From Devosia equisanguinis (GTDB lineage: Bacteria; Pseudomonadota; Alphaproteobacteria; Rhizobiales; Hyphomicrobiaceae), in NCBI GenBank assembly GCA_945889015.1, contig CAMDBL010000003.1, positions 1 to 62,664 of the forward strand: a stretch of DNA of 62,664 nucleotides. Reading direction: 5' to 3'. The translations under genes were made by a program, and so were the position numbers. The notes below the pieces were generated by a model. That model did no database searches. It saw nothing but the letters and a program-made list of their open reading frames with translations, and was not told the origin of the DNA. Below, in pieces: positions 35,641 through 44,090 of the stretch. Positions within the stretch are counted from its first letter, which is position 1. Each line of letters begins with the position of its first letter.

Positions 35641-36138
35641 ATGGTACAGTCACGCGCGGGCGCAATCGACATGCAGGAAAACCCGTTCTCGTTGGGACGG
35701 GTGATCGTCACCGTGCTGCTGGCCGGCATCGCGGCGGAGGTGACGTGGGAGATCTGGACACGGCTGATCACGCCGCTCTGGGTTGGCGGACCGCTCGAGC
35801 CGGCCGCACTCGTTCAAGACGTGTTCAAGCTGCAGAGCCGGTTCGCCGCCGAGATCATCCATTTCCTCGTCGGCCTGATCGGTTATCCGATCGGCTATCT
35901 CGTCATCGCCCGGCCGCTTGCCCGCGCCCTCGTTCCGTGGATGCCGTGGTGGCTGGTGGCGCTCGGCTACGGCACCGGACTTTGGGTGTTCGCGCTCTAC
36001 ATCATGGCGCATCTCGTGGCGGGCCACCCCGCGTTCCTGGGCTTCATTCCGTTGACCTGGGCGTCGCTGGTCGGCCACCTCGGCTTCGCCGTCGCACTCG
36101 CCGCCGTGGTGCGCAGCCGCGACCCCGCGCCGGTCTGA
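35641..36138 (+). CDS. Small membrane protein of unknown function
   Basis: 165 residues with four predicted membrane helices (about 19-40, 68-88, 100-122 and 130-152). The start ATG has a near-perfect ribosome site AGGAGG. I do not recognise a family. It lies 46 bases after the TPR gene and 82 before opgC, consistent with one transcript. Basic/aromatic loops and no cysteine or histidine clusters are seen. Confidence 0.75.
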   Translation: MVQSRAGAIDMQENPFSLGRVIVTVLLAGIAAEVTWEIWTRLITPLWVGGPLEPAALVQDVFKLQSRFAAEIIHFLVGLIGYPIGYLVIARPLARALVPWMPWWLVALGYGTGLWVFALYIMAHLVAGHPAFLGFIPLTWASLVGHLGFAVALAAVVRSRDPAPV

Positions 36139-36220
36139 CGGTGGCGTGTGGCGACTGGAAGCGGCATGGCTGGCAGGGCGTAAATCGACGCCCGCCAGCG
36201 AGGACCAGGAGACGAGTGGG

Positions 36221-37531
36221 ATGACGACTGCGAAGCCTGAGGCCGCCCGGCGCGTGCGCGACGTCCGGCTCGACGTCTTCAGGGGGCTGTGCCTGGTCAT
36301 CATCTTCATCGCGCACGTCTGGGACAACGCCTGGGCGCGCTACATTCCTGCCCGCTTCGGCTTCTCCGATGCGACCGAGATCTTCGTCTTCTGCTCGGGC
36401 ATGGCCTCGGCAATCGCGTTCGGTGGGACCTTCCGTGTGCACGGATACCTGTTGGGCGCGTTGCGCGTCGCGCATCGCTGCTGGCAGGTGTTCTGGTCGC
36501 ATATCGGCGTGCTGATGGTGGCGGTGGCCGCCATGATCGCGGTGGATCGAACGCTGGGTACTGGTCACAGCTATGTCGAGGGACTGGGGCTGGAGCCGCT
36601 GCTCGGGCCCAATGGCGCCGAGGCCTTCCTTGGTATCCTGACGCTGCGCTGGGTGCCGTTCTATTTCGACATTCTGCCGATGTATCTCGTCATTCTCGCG
36701 ATGATCCCGCTGGTGATGGCGGCGATCAAGCTCGGTAGGGCCTACGTTGCGCTGCTCGTCGTGGCGACCTGGGCGGCGGCGAACCTGGGGTTGCTGCACC
36801 TCCCGGCCGAGCCATGGTCGCAGCGCGCGTGGTTCTTCAACCCATTTGCTTGGCAGTTGGTGTTCTTCACCGGCTTCGCGTTCATGTCGGGATGGCTGCC
36901 GGCGCCGCCGAGAGATCCGAGGCTGATCAGGGGTACGATCGCCGTCGTCGCCCTCACCGTGCCGTTCGCCTGGGCGCCGCTGCTCGAGCAGGTGACGCTG
37001 CTCCAGGACATCCGACACATGCTGGAGCCGCTGATCGAAAAAACGCGCTTCGGCATCCTGCGCTACGTGCATTTCCTCTCGCTCGCCTACCTCGCCTATG
37101 TCGCGGTGGGCGAGGGCGGGCACCGTCTGCGGGGGCCGGTGGTGGACGTGCTGCGCAAGCTCGGCCAGCAATCGCTGGCAGTCTTCATGGCCGGTCTCGT
37201 GCTATCGTTCCTGGCGAGCACGATGCTGAATGTCGTCGGTCGAACGTTCGCGAGCGTCACGCTGGTCAATGTCGCGGGCATCCTCGTCCTGGTCGCCGTC
37301 GCGCGCATCGTCACCTTTTTCAAATCCGAGCCTTGGGCGGCCCGGCGGCCGGTCAAGGAAGGCGCGAAGGACGTGCACCGCCAAGACGCCGGCTTGATTG
37401 ACGGCCGCGGCGAGGCGAAGCGGCCGTTGCTGGTGGTCGAGGCCGGGACCGGCTTGGGATCGCTCAGCGCTGCGGTTGGCGCAACCGCAGCGTCGCCTCT
37501 ACTCGATTGCTCACCTGCAACTTCTGCATGA
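36221..37531 (+). CDS. opgC: OpgC-like glucan-modifying membrane acyltransferase
   Basis: 436 residues with about ten membrane helices. It matches the OpgC family: RLDVFRGLCLVIIFIAHVW at the N-terminus, FGFSDATEIFVFCSGMASA next, and LLGPNGAEAFLGILTLRWVPFYFDILPMYL later. OpgC adds succinyl groups to osmoregulated periplasmic glucans at the inner membrane. opgGH, which make the glucan, are not in the window. The last 68 bases overlap the convergent response-regulator gene on the other strand. Confidence 0.85.
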   Translation: MTTAKPEAARRVRDVRLDVFRGLCLVIIFIAHVWDNAWARYIPARFGFSDATEIFVFCSGMASAIAFGGTFRVHGYLLGALRVAHRCWQVFWSHIGVLMVAVAAMIAVDRTLGTGHSYVEGLGLEPLLGPNGAEAFLGILTLRWVPFYFDILPMYLVILAMIPLVMAAIKLGRAYVALLVVATWAAANLGLLHLPAEPWSQRAWFFNPFAWQLVFFTGFAFMSGWLPAPPRDPRLIRGTIAVVALTVPFAWAPLLEQVTLLQDIRHMLEPLIEKTRFGILRYVHFLSLAYLAYVAVGEGGHRLRGPVVDVLRKLGQQSLAVFMAGLVLSFLASTMLNVVGRTFASVTLVNVAGILVLVAVARIVTFFKSEPWAARRPVKEGAKDVHRQDAGLIDGRGEAKRPLLVVEAGTGLGSLSAAVGATAASPLLDCSPATSA

Positions 37532-38108
37532 TGCTCGTCATGTTGTTCTTGATGGTGCGTTCGGTGAGGCCGAGTTGATTGGCCACCTGCTTGTTGGAGA
37601 GGCCTTGTGCAACCAGCGTCAGCACCATGTTCTCACGCGGGGTCAAGGAATTGAGGGCGTCGTGTGCCGTCGTCTCCACGCCGCGTGCCGGGGTGAGGCG
37701 GCCGAGGATACGACCTGCTAGACTGGGCGCCACGACGAATTCGCCCTGATGTGCGGCCTGCACGGCTCGCACCAGCTCGGTTCGTCGGATGCCCTTGAGC
37801 ACGTACTCGACGACGCCATTCTCGAAGGCGGAGATCACGTCGCTGGCGGTCTCCGAGACGGTCAGCATCACCAGCTTGACCTCGGGAAAGCCGCGCGAGA
37901 GCAGCCGGGCGGCCTCGATGCCGCTACCGGGCATCGTCACGTCCAGCAGCATCACATCCGGCACGGCCGTCGATGCGATGAGGATCGCGTCGTCGGCGGA
38001 TCCGCCTTCCCCGACCACACTGATCGACGGGTCGCGGCGCAGCATTGAGATCACGCCTTCGCGAAACAGCTCATGGTCGTCGACGACCGCGACTTTGATG
38101 ATGGTCAT
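37464..38108 (-). CDS. NarL/LuxR-family response regulator
   Basis: 214 residues. The receiver domain has the acidic pocket VAVVDDHELFREG and the phosphorylated Asp in DVMLLDVTMPG. The C-terminal LuxR-type helix-turn-helix is LTPRENMVLTLVAQGLSNKQVANQLGLTERTIKNNMT. The ATG at 38108 lies five bases after the kinase stop with GGGAGG upstream. It is the partner of the kinase encoded just before it. Targets are unknown. Confidence 0.92.
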   Translation of the reverse strand: MTIIKVAVVDDHELFREGVISMLRRDPSISVVGEGGSADDAILIASTAVPDVMLLDVTMPGSGIEAARLLSRGFPEVKLVMLTVSETASDVISAFENGVVEYVLKGIRRTELVRAVQAAHQGEFVVAPSLAGRILGRLTPARGVETTAHDALNSLTPRENMVLTLVAQGLSNKQVANQLGLTERTIKNNMTSIMQKLQVSNRVEATLRLRQPQR

Positions 38109-38113
38109 CGTGC

Positions 38114-39517
38114 TCAACCTCCCTTGAGATGCAAGCGGGCGCAAAGCCTCGTTCCCGCAGAAGCGTCCGACTCGATGCTCAGTGTGCCGCCGAGCGACGC
38201 GATGCGATCACGCATGATCGACAGGCCGAGGCCACCGCTCTTGGCCGGGGCCGACGCAGTCTCCCAACCGGGGCCAGAATCGCAGACCTCGACCTCGAGG
38301 ATGTCGCCGTCGAGCCGTGCCGCCATCCGTTGTCCTCGTCCCCCCGCGTGCCTGTAGGCATTGTTCAAGCCTTCCTGGACGAAGCGGTAAAGACAGATCT
38401 TGATCAGCTGCGGGACCTCGCGCGGGACGGCAAACGGGCCGTGCTCGACGTGTGTGCCTGTCGCCCATTCGTGATTGCGGGCCGCGAGCCTCAAGGTGTC
38501 CGGTAGATCGAGACCGTCGAGCTCCGGCGGCGCGAGGCCCGCCGCCAGCGAGCGGATCTGATCGATTGCTCCCGACAACAGAAGGCGCGTCTTGGCCGCG
38601 ACGGCTTGGGCGTCCGTATCCTCCGTCTCGTCGAACCTGTCTTGCAACTCGCCGAGGTGCAGGGCCGCGAGCCCGATGCTCTGCGCGGGACCGTCATGGA
38701 GTTCTGAGCCGACACGCCGCATGAAGCGTTCGGTACTTTCGGCGGAACGTCGATGAGAGGCCTCCAGCGAGGTGGAGAGCCGTGTGTTTTCCGCGAGCAG
38801 CCGCGCTTGAGCACGCAGCCGCTCCTGCAGGTCCCTGCGCTGCTCGTCGATCGTCCGGCTGCCGCGCGCGACGATGCCGAACAGCAGCCCGAGCATGGCG
38901 ACCGAGAGAGCGCTGACCATCAGCCAAGTTTGCAACCTGGTCGAACGCAGGGTCTTCTTCAGCTCGCTGGCGAACTCGTAGATCTCGGCGACGGCGATGA
39001 TGCGCTCGGTACCGGTCTGGCGGACGGGAGCGTAGATCTCGAGCAGCGGGGCTGCGAGCGTGCGCTCATGGATATTCTCCTCGTCGTCCAGATCGTCGAG
39101 TTCGGTGACGACCTCGCCGTCGAAGGCGCGCGTCTGGGTGCTGGTGAGTGGATAGCGGGTGCCGCGCAAAGCCGGTTGATTGCTGTAGACGATGGCTCCG
39201 TCCGCGGTCCAGATCTTCAGCGTGGCGATGCGGCGGGCGACCGGACTGCCGGCTATCAGCTCATCGAGACGATCGGTCGATTGCGCCGAAATGGCGCTTC
39301 GGCTCGTCAGTTCCTGAAGCAGTGGCTCGATGAACGAGTCGACGTAGAGCGCGGTCGAGGCGCCCTTGATGTGGATCGTCTGGCGGGCGACCTGAGTCGT
39401 GACCCAATCGCCCATGATAAAGGCGTTGAGCCCGACCGGGAGGGCTGCCAGCGCAAGAAATTTTTGGGCCAGGGACAGCGCGCGCGCTGTTTTGAGTAAA
39501 TGCGTCGTCAATCGCAT
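38114..39517 (-). CDS. NarX/UhpB-type sensor histidine kinase
   Basis: 467 residues. A membrane helix near the N-terminus (FLALAALPVGLNAFIMG) and a second at about 225-245 enclose a periplasmic sensor domain of about 170 residues. The HisKA_3 phosphoacceptor is in SELHDGPAQSIGLAALHLGEL, and the ATP-binding part has an N-box (FVQEGLNNAYRHA) and G-box (DSGPGWE, GGLGLSIMRDR). The start MRLTTHLLK is chosen over an ATG 16 codons upstream, without strong evidence. It forms a two-component system with the following response regulator. Confidence 0.9.
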   Translation of the reverse strand: MRLTTHLLKTARALSLAQKFLALAALPVGLNAFIMGDWVTTQVARQTIHIKGASTALYVDSFIEPLLQELTSRSAISAQSTDRLDELIAGSPVARRIATLKIWTADGAIVYSNQPALRGTRYPLTSTQTRAFDGEVVTELDDLDDEENIHERTLAAPLLEIYAPVRQTGTERIIAVAEIYEFASELKKTLRSTRLQTWLMVSALSVAMLGLLFGIVARGSRTIDEQRRDLQERLRAQARLLAENTRLSTSLEASHRRSAESTERFMRRVGSELHDGPAQSIGLAALHLGELQDRFDETEDTDAQAVAAKTRLLLSGAIDQIRSLAAGLAPPELDGLDLPDTLRLAARNHEWATGTHVEHGPFAVPREVPQLIKICLYRFVQEGLNNAYRHAGGRGQRMAARLDGDILEVEVCDSGPGWETASAPAKSGGLGLSIMRDRIASLGGTLSIESDASAGTRLCARLHLKGG

Positions 39518-39602
39518 CGTCAGACACGCCAGTTCGCTGATCGTCAGAGCATCGACGTGTAGCATCCGCTGGCGGAACGTGTCGCGAGCTATCGGTCGAG
39601 CC

Positions 39603-39734
39603 TCAGAAGCGGGTCGTCAGCGATGTCAGCCAATCGGGCGAGACCGCGACGAGCGTCGCCTCGATCGCATTGTCGAGACCGTGGCCCAAGGCCACTCCGA
39701 TCAAGACGAGCATGAGGCCGAGCGCAGATTTCAT
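39603..39734 (-). CDS. Small hydrophobic-leader peptide, 43 residues
   Basis: An ATG at 39734 opens a 43-codon frame ending in TGA: a hydrophobic N-terminal helix (MKSALGLMLVLIGVALGHG), then an acidic-aromatic tail ending in SPDWLTSLTTRF. GC-ending codons dominate. A GGCGGGA stretch upstream could bind ribosomes. It lies between the LysR gene and the sensor kinase, reading the same way as both. I do not recognise a family; small membrane or secreted peptides of this type are often missed. Confidence 0.45.
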   Translation of the reverse strand: MKSALGLMLVLIGVALGHGLDNAIEATLVAVSPDWLTSLTTRF

Positions 39735-39840
39735 CGTCCCGCCGGCCGACATCATGCGGATCTGCGGCTCAGCGGAAAGTTCGTACCGCAGACCATTATC
39801 GTTACGGACTCACGAATTCGCGAGGGGCGGGCGGCCACGC

Positions 39841-40836
39841 TCAACGCTGGCGGGCTTCGGCGCGCGCCGCAGCAGTCCGGGGGGCGGGCGGAATGCCGGC
39901 GTCGGACGGGGCCGGCCAGCATGCGTTCAGGCGTCGCGTCTCGAGTTCCATGCGCGACAGGAAGGCTTTTGCCGCAGCGGTCATCGGCCGGCGCGAGGGC
40001 TCGATCATGACCAAGTCAAGCCAAAGCTCGGGCGAGGCCAGGGGATGCACGCTGAGGCCGCTCTCGGCCTCCTGGTTCGCCATCATGATGCCCGGCAGGA
40101 TGCCGACCCAGTCCGATCGTGAAATCAGGTCAAGTGTGCCGAGCATCGCGTCGAGCTCGAGCACGCGGGCAATCTCGATGCCGTTGGCGGCGCAATACGT
40201 CTCCAGTGTGTGGCGGCGCGTGTTGATGGCACTCGGCAGGATCAGCTTGAGCGCGCCGGTTTCGGCGAGGCGGATCGGCGCCATGTGCTCACGGGCGAGG
40301 TCGGCGCGGCAAACCAGGACCTCGGGCGTCCGCAGAAACAGTCGGCTCTTGAGCCCGGCGAGGCCCGGAAAAGCCGGCACTATGGCGAAATCGAGTTCTC
40401 CCGAACGTACCCGCTGGGTGAGATTGCCGCTGTAGCCTTCCTGCACACGTACCGTGACGTTGGGATGCTCGTCGATGAAATGCGACAGCGTCGGCGCCAG
40501 TGCGCATCGCGTCATTGTCGGCATCAGCCCGACAGTGACATCGCCGTCGAGCCCATGACCGAACGAGCGCGCAGTGCGGGTGGCGGTGTCGTGGGCACGC
40601 AGCACGTCGATGCAGCGCTGGTAATAGCGATCGCCGGCGGGCGTCGGCAGCACGTGCCCCTTGTCGCGCGAGAACAGCTGGATGCCGAGTGCTTCCTCGA
40701 GCTTGCGGATGTGTTGGGAGACGCCGGACTGGGTCGCGTTCTCGCGCTGGGCGGCTCCGGTGAAGGAACGCTCCTCGTAGGCGGCAACGAACAGGCGGAT
40801 GTCCAGGAGACTGCCGGCCACCGTGCGATTCCCCAT
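39841..40836 (-). CDS. LysR family transcriptional regulator
   Basis: 331 residues. The winged helix at the N-terminus (LDIRLFVAAYEERSFTGAAQRENATQSGVSQHIRKLEEALG) is followed by a LysR effector domain (VTVGLMPTMTRCALAPTLSHF). It is divergent from the flavin reductase gene, which is the likely target together with the following oxidoreductase. A candidate operator lies between them. Confidence 0.93.
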   Translation of the reverse strand: MGNRTVAGSLLDIRLFVAAYEERSFTGAAQRENATQSGVSQHIRKLEEALGIQLFSRDKGHVLPTPAGDRYYQRCIDVLRAHDTATRTARSFGHGLDGDVTVGLMPTMTRCALAPTLSHFIDEHPNVTVRVQEGYSGNLTQRVRSGELDFAIVPAFPGLAGLKSRLFLRTPEVLVCRADLAREHMAPIRLAETGALKLILPSAINTRRHTLETYCAANGIEIARVLELDAMLGTLDLISRSDWVGILPGIMMANQEAESGLSVHPLASPELWLDLVMIEPSRRPMTAAAKAFLSRMELETRRLNACWPAPSDAGIPPAPRTAAARAEARQR

Positions 40837-40856
40837 CTGTTTTTTTGATCCTAGTC

Positions 40857-40881
40857 AGCAGATCATATTATTTCGATTGCT
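40857..40881. promoter_or_regulatory. Candidate LysR operator
   Basis: AGCAGATC and GATTGCT form an imperfect inverted repeat over 25 bases with an AT-rich centre (ATATTATTTC), in the gap between the divergent LysR and flavin-reductase genes. LysR boxes often have such a layout; binding is not shown. Confidence 0.35.
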
Positions 40882-40996
40882 GGACGTCAGCCCGTATCTT
40901 GCCCGACCAAGGTGCCGAGCGGCCGGGCTTCCATGCGCACGGGCGATTCACAGGTGCCAAGGGGAACAGGCGCTAGGCTAAAGATCGGGCTCGGGC

Positions 40997-41518
40997 ATGA
41001 CCATCACGGTAAACACGATTTCCGTCGAGACGGGGGATGCCCGTGCCCTGCGCACGGCGCTCGGCCGCTTCGCCACCGGCGTCACCATCGTCACGACGCG
41101 CTGCCCGAGCGGCAAGCTCGTCGGTTTGACCGCCAATTCGTTCTCGTCGGTCTCCCTGGATCCGCCGCTGGTGCTGTGGAGCTTGCGCCGCAACGCCGCT
41201 TCACTACAGAGCTTCACCGGCTCGCGCAGCTTCGTCGTCAACGTGCTGGCGGCTGACCAGGAGGCGCTGTCCAACCGCTTCGCCAAGCCGAGCGCCGACA
41301 AGTTCGAGGGGCTCGACTACACCGTCGGTCTGAACGGCTGTCCGGTGCTGCGCGACACGCTGGCATGCTTCGAGTGCCGGCTCGAGACCGAGATCGAGGG
41401 GGGAGACCACCTGATCTTCCTCGGCCGGGTGGAGCGCGCGAGCTACCGGGAGGGCGTCCCGCTGATCTTCGCCGGCGGCAGCTATTGCCGGCCTGTGCAA
41501 CTCGAGGCATCGGCCTGA
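40997..41518 (+). CDS. Flavin reductase family protein (HpaC-like)
   Basis: 173 residues. The flavin-binding signature ALGRFATGVTIVTT, GLTANSFSSVSLDPPLVLWSL and SFVVNVLAADQ is that of HpaC-type NAD(P)H:flavin reductases, which feed reduced FMN/FAD to two-component monooxygenases. No monooxygenase large component is next to it. It is divergent from a LysR gene. Confidence 0.88.
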   Translation: MTITVNTISVETGDARALRTALGRFATGVTIVTTRCPSGKLVGLTANSFSSVSLDPPLVLWSLRRNAASLQSFTGSRSFVVNVLAADQEALSNRFAKPSADKFEGLDYTVGLNGCPVLRDTLACFECRLETEIEGGDHLIFLGRVERASYREGVPLIFAGGSYCRPVQLEASA

Positions 41519-41660
41519 CGACGTGGTCTCATAGGCGCACGGGCTTGACGGAAAGGGCCGAGCGGCGGCACATGCGGCCACTGGCGCCCAGATCTCAACG
41601 CGATCCCGGCGGCGTTTCAGGCCGTATCGATTTCAACCAAGACACGAACGAGGAACGCAC

Positions 41661-42671
41661 ATGACGATCCGCGCCGCAGTCACCGGCCTCGGCTGGTGGG
41701 GGAAGCACATGATCCGCCGCATGAAGGACGCCGACGGCGACCTTCGCATCGTCAAGGCGATCGACAACAATCCCGAGGCCGGCGCTTTCGCCATCGAGAA
41801 CGGCGTTCCGTTCGAGACCGACTTCGCCAAGGCGATCACAGATCCCAACATCGACGCCGTCATCCTGTGCACGCCGCACGGCTTCCACACCCAGCAGGTG
41901 GCGATGGTCGCGGCGGCCGGTAAGCACTGCTTCTGCGAAAAGCCGCTGGCGCTCAATCGCGCCGAGGCAGAAGCCTCTGTCGCCGTTTGCAAGAAGGCCG
42001 GCGTACAACTCGGCATCGGACACGAGCGTCGCTACGAGCGCGCCATGGAAGAAGCGCTCAAGATCATCACGTCGGGCAAGCTCGGCACGATCATGCACGT
42101 CGAGGCGACCTTCAACCACGACAAGCTCGCCAACGTGCCGCAGGGCGACTGGCGCATGAACCCGAAAGATGCGCCTGCCGCCGGCATGACCGGCATGGGT
42201 GTTCATCTGACCGACCTCTATCTCTCGATGTTCGGTCCGATCACGGAGGTCTATGCCGCCACCACCAGTCGCGTGAAGTACAAGGAGAACGGCGACGTCG
42301 TCTCCGCCATCCTGCGCTTCGAGTCCGGCGCGACCGGCTACTTCAATGCCGTTCTCGTCACCGCCCTCTACAACACACTGACCGTGTTCGGCGAGCATGG
42401 CTGGCTCGAGGTCATCAACGAAACCCATCCCGACACGCCCGGCCCCTCGCACCTCACCGTGCAGATGCGCGACTGCGAGCGCGTGACGCACACCTATCAG
42501 TGGATGGATACCGTGCGTGCCAACCTCGAGGCGTTCGGCCGGGCCTGCGAGGGCAAGGGCAGCTATCGCTTCACCGACATCGAGAAGATCGGCAACGCCG
42601 CCGTTCTCGAAGCGGTGGCCAAGTCGGTCGCTTCCAAGGCGCCGGTGCAGATCCCGCCGATCAAGGCGTAA
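41661..42671 (+). CDS. Gfo/Idh/MocA family oxidoreductase
   Basis: 336 residues. The NAD(P)-binding N-terminal domain opens with AAVTGLGWWGKHMIRRM, and the family motif CEKPLALNRAEAEA carries the active-site lysine (EKP). GMGVHLTDLY is the usual histidine motif. Family members oxidise or reduce sugars, inositols or other ring compounds. GAACGAGGA before the ATG serves as ribosome site. Its neighbours (flavin reductase, GST, CMD-like protein) suggest aromatic or sugar-acid breakdown; the substrate is unknown. Confidence 0.9.
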   Translation: MTIRAAVTGLGWWGKHMIRRMKDADGDLRIVKAIDNNPEAGAFAIENGVPFETDFAKAITDPNIDAVILCTPHGFHTQQVAMVAAAGKHCFCEKPLALNRAEAEASVAVCKKAGVQLGIGHERRYERAMEEALKIITSGKLGTIMHVEATFNHDKLANVPQGDWRMNPKDAPAAGMTGMGVHLTDLYLSMFGPITEVYAATTSRVKYKENGDVVSAILRFESGATGYFNAVLVTALYNTLTVFGEHGWLEVINETHPDTPGPSHLTVQMRDCERVTHTYQWMDTVRANLEAFGRACEGKGSYRFTDIEKIGNAAVLEAVAKSVASKAPVQIPPIKA

Positions 42672-42681
42672 TGGTCGAGAT

Positions 42682-42712
42682 GAAGGTGTCTGACCTGAAG
42701 TCGGACACCTTC
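42682..42712. terminator. Bidirectional terminator between convergent genes
   Basis: GAAGGTGTCTGAC (42682-42694) pairs with GTCGGACACCTTC (42700-42712) over 13 base pairs with one G-T pair and a five-base loop, followed by TTCTCT. It lies between the convergent oxidoreductase and GST genes. Confidence 0.8.
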
Positions 42713-42721
42713 TTCTCTACT

Positions 42722-43372
42722 CTACTTCTTCGGCGCGTCCGGCTGCTTGGCGGGGTGTGCGCTGGCGAAGGCCTGCTGGGCCATGCAGGTGTCGAAGATG
42801 CGCTTCACCGTCGGGAATTGTCCGAGGTCGTTACCGAACAGCTGGTAGCCGATTGCTTGCGCGACGGTGCAAACGTCGGCCAGGGTGACGCTGTCGCCGT
42901 GGCAGTAGACGCCCGTCTGCGGAATGCCCGCGAGGTTCTCCTCGACGGCGCGCATGCCGGCCGTGGTCCAATGCTTGATCCAGGCAGCAAGCGTCGCCTC
43001 GTCGAGCTTCAGATCCTTGAGGATATACTCGCGGATGCGGGGCACGACGAGGGGATGGGTGTCGGCGACGGTGATCTGCGAAATGCCACGCACGCGCGCC
43101 CGGCCGCGGGGATCCTTCGGCAGAAGCGCCGGTGCCGGATGGGTCTCCTCGAGGTATTCGAGGATAGCCATCGACTGGAACAGGATCGGGCCACCGTCGT
43201 CGAGCACTAGGGCCGGGACCACCATTTGAGGGTTGACGGCGTGAAACTCGGGCTTCCGCTGGTGACCGGCCTGCAGGTCGACGATCTCGGTATCCGCGCT
43301 GATGCCCTTCAGGTTCATGGCGATACGTACCCGGAGCGTCGCCAGCGAGCGCCAGTAGGTGTAGAGCTTCAT
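42722..43372 (-). CDS. Maleylacetoacetate isomerase-like (zeta-class) glutathione S-transferase
   Basis: 216 residues. The N-terminus KLYTYWRSLATLRVRIAMNLKGI matches zeta-class GSTs (usual form RSSxSYRVRIALNLKG) with the active Ser in RS. The usual VPALVLDDGGPILFQSMAILEYLEE follows, and the C-terminal GDSVTLADVC. Such enzymes isomerise maleylacetoacetate or maleylpyruvate in aromatic breakdown. The ATG at 43372 has AGGGAGGA upstream; a 35-codon extension is rejected. It may work with the adjacent CMD-like protein. Confidence 0.85.
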   Translation of the reverse strand: MKLYTYWRSLATLRVRIAMNLKGISADTEIVDLQAGHQRKPEFHAVNPQMVVPALVLDDGGPILFQSMAILEYLEETHPAPALLPKDPRGRARVRGISQITVADTHPLVVPRIREYILKDLKLDEATLAAWIKHWTTAGMRAVEENLAGIPQTGVYCHGDSVTLADVCTVAQAIGYQLFGNDLGQFPTVKRIFDTCMAQQAFASAHPAKQPDAPKK

Positions 43373-43457
43373 CCAAGTCCTCCCTTTTCGTTCTCGTGCA
43401 AAAGTGCAATCGTTCACCCGATCAACTAGAAACCAGCCCATACCACGGAGGAGCCGA

Positions 43458-44009
43458 ATGGCAAGATTGCCCGACATCGATCCCGCAAAATTGACGCCTG
43501 AGCAAAAGAAGGTCCACGACGCCGTCGTCGCTGGTCCACGCGGCCGTATCGCGGGGCCGTTGACGGTCTGGCTGACGAGCCCGCCGCTCGCCGAGCGCGC
43601 ACAGGAGCTCGGAGCCTTCTGCCGCTATCATTCCTCGCTGGAGCCGCGCTTGTCCGAGCTCGCGATTCTAACCACCGGCGCTTTCTGGCGGGCGGGCTAC
43701 GAGTGGTATGCCCACAGCAAGATCGGCGCCTCGCGCGGCCTGGATCCAGCCAAGCTCGAGGTGATGCGCAACGGCGGCACGCCGACGTTCGAGAAGGAGG
43801 ACGAGGCCGCGGTCTATGCCTTCGCCAACGAATTGCTCCGCACCAAGCGCGTGTCGAAGCCGAACTACGACAAGGCGGTCAAGCTGTTCGGCGAGCGCGG
43901 CGCCGTCGATCTGGTCGGCATTCTCGGCTATTACTCGCTGATCTGTCTCACCATCAACGCCTTCGAGGTCGAGCCGCCGGACGAACCCAATCCGATGCCG
44001 AACCCCTGA
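43458..44009 (+). CDS. Carboxymuconolactone decarboxylase-like protein
   Basis: 183 residues of the AhpD/CMD fold (LSELAILTTGAFWRAGYEWYAHSKIGASRGLD). The CxxC of AhpD peroxidases is missing, so it is not an alkylhydroperoxidase; the histidine of the CMD-type active site is present. GGAGGA before the ATG supports the start. Divergent from the GST gene. A role in ring-cleavage product handling is inferred from neighbours. Confidence 0.85.
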   Translation: MARLPDIDPAKLTPEQKKVHDAVVAGPRGRIAGPLTVWLTSPPLAERAQELGAFCRYHSSLEPRLSELAILTTGAFWRAGYEWYAHSKIGASRGLDPAKLEVMRNGGTPTFEKEDEAAVYAFANELLRTKRVSKPNYDKAVKLFGERGAVDLVGILGYYSLICLTINAFEVEPPDEPNPMPNP

Positions 44010-44032
44010 ACGAGATCTGCAGACAAAATTGC

Positions 44033-44067
44033 AAAAAGGGGGCAGCTTGCGGGCTACCCCCTTTTTT
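44033..44067. terminator. Strong bidirectional terminator
   Basis: AAAAAGGGGG (44033-44042) pairs with CCCCCTTTTT (44057-44066) with extra pairing AGC/GCT inside, ending in a run of T on both strands. It separates the convergent CMD-like and OmpA-like genes. Confidence 0.9.
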
Positions 44068-44090
44068 CCGTGCGGTATTGCGGAGCTACC

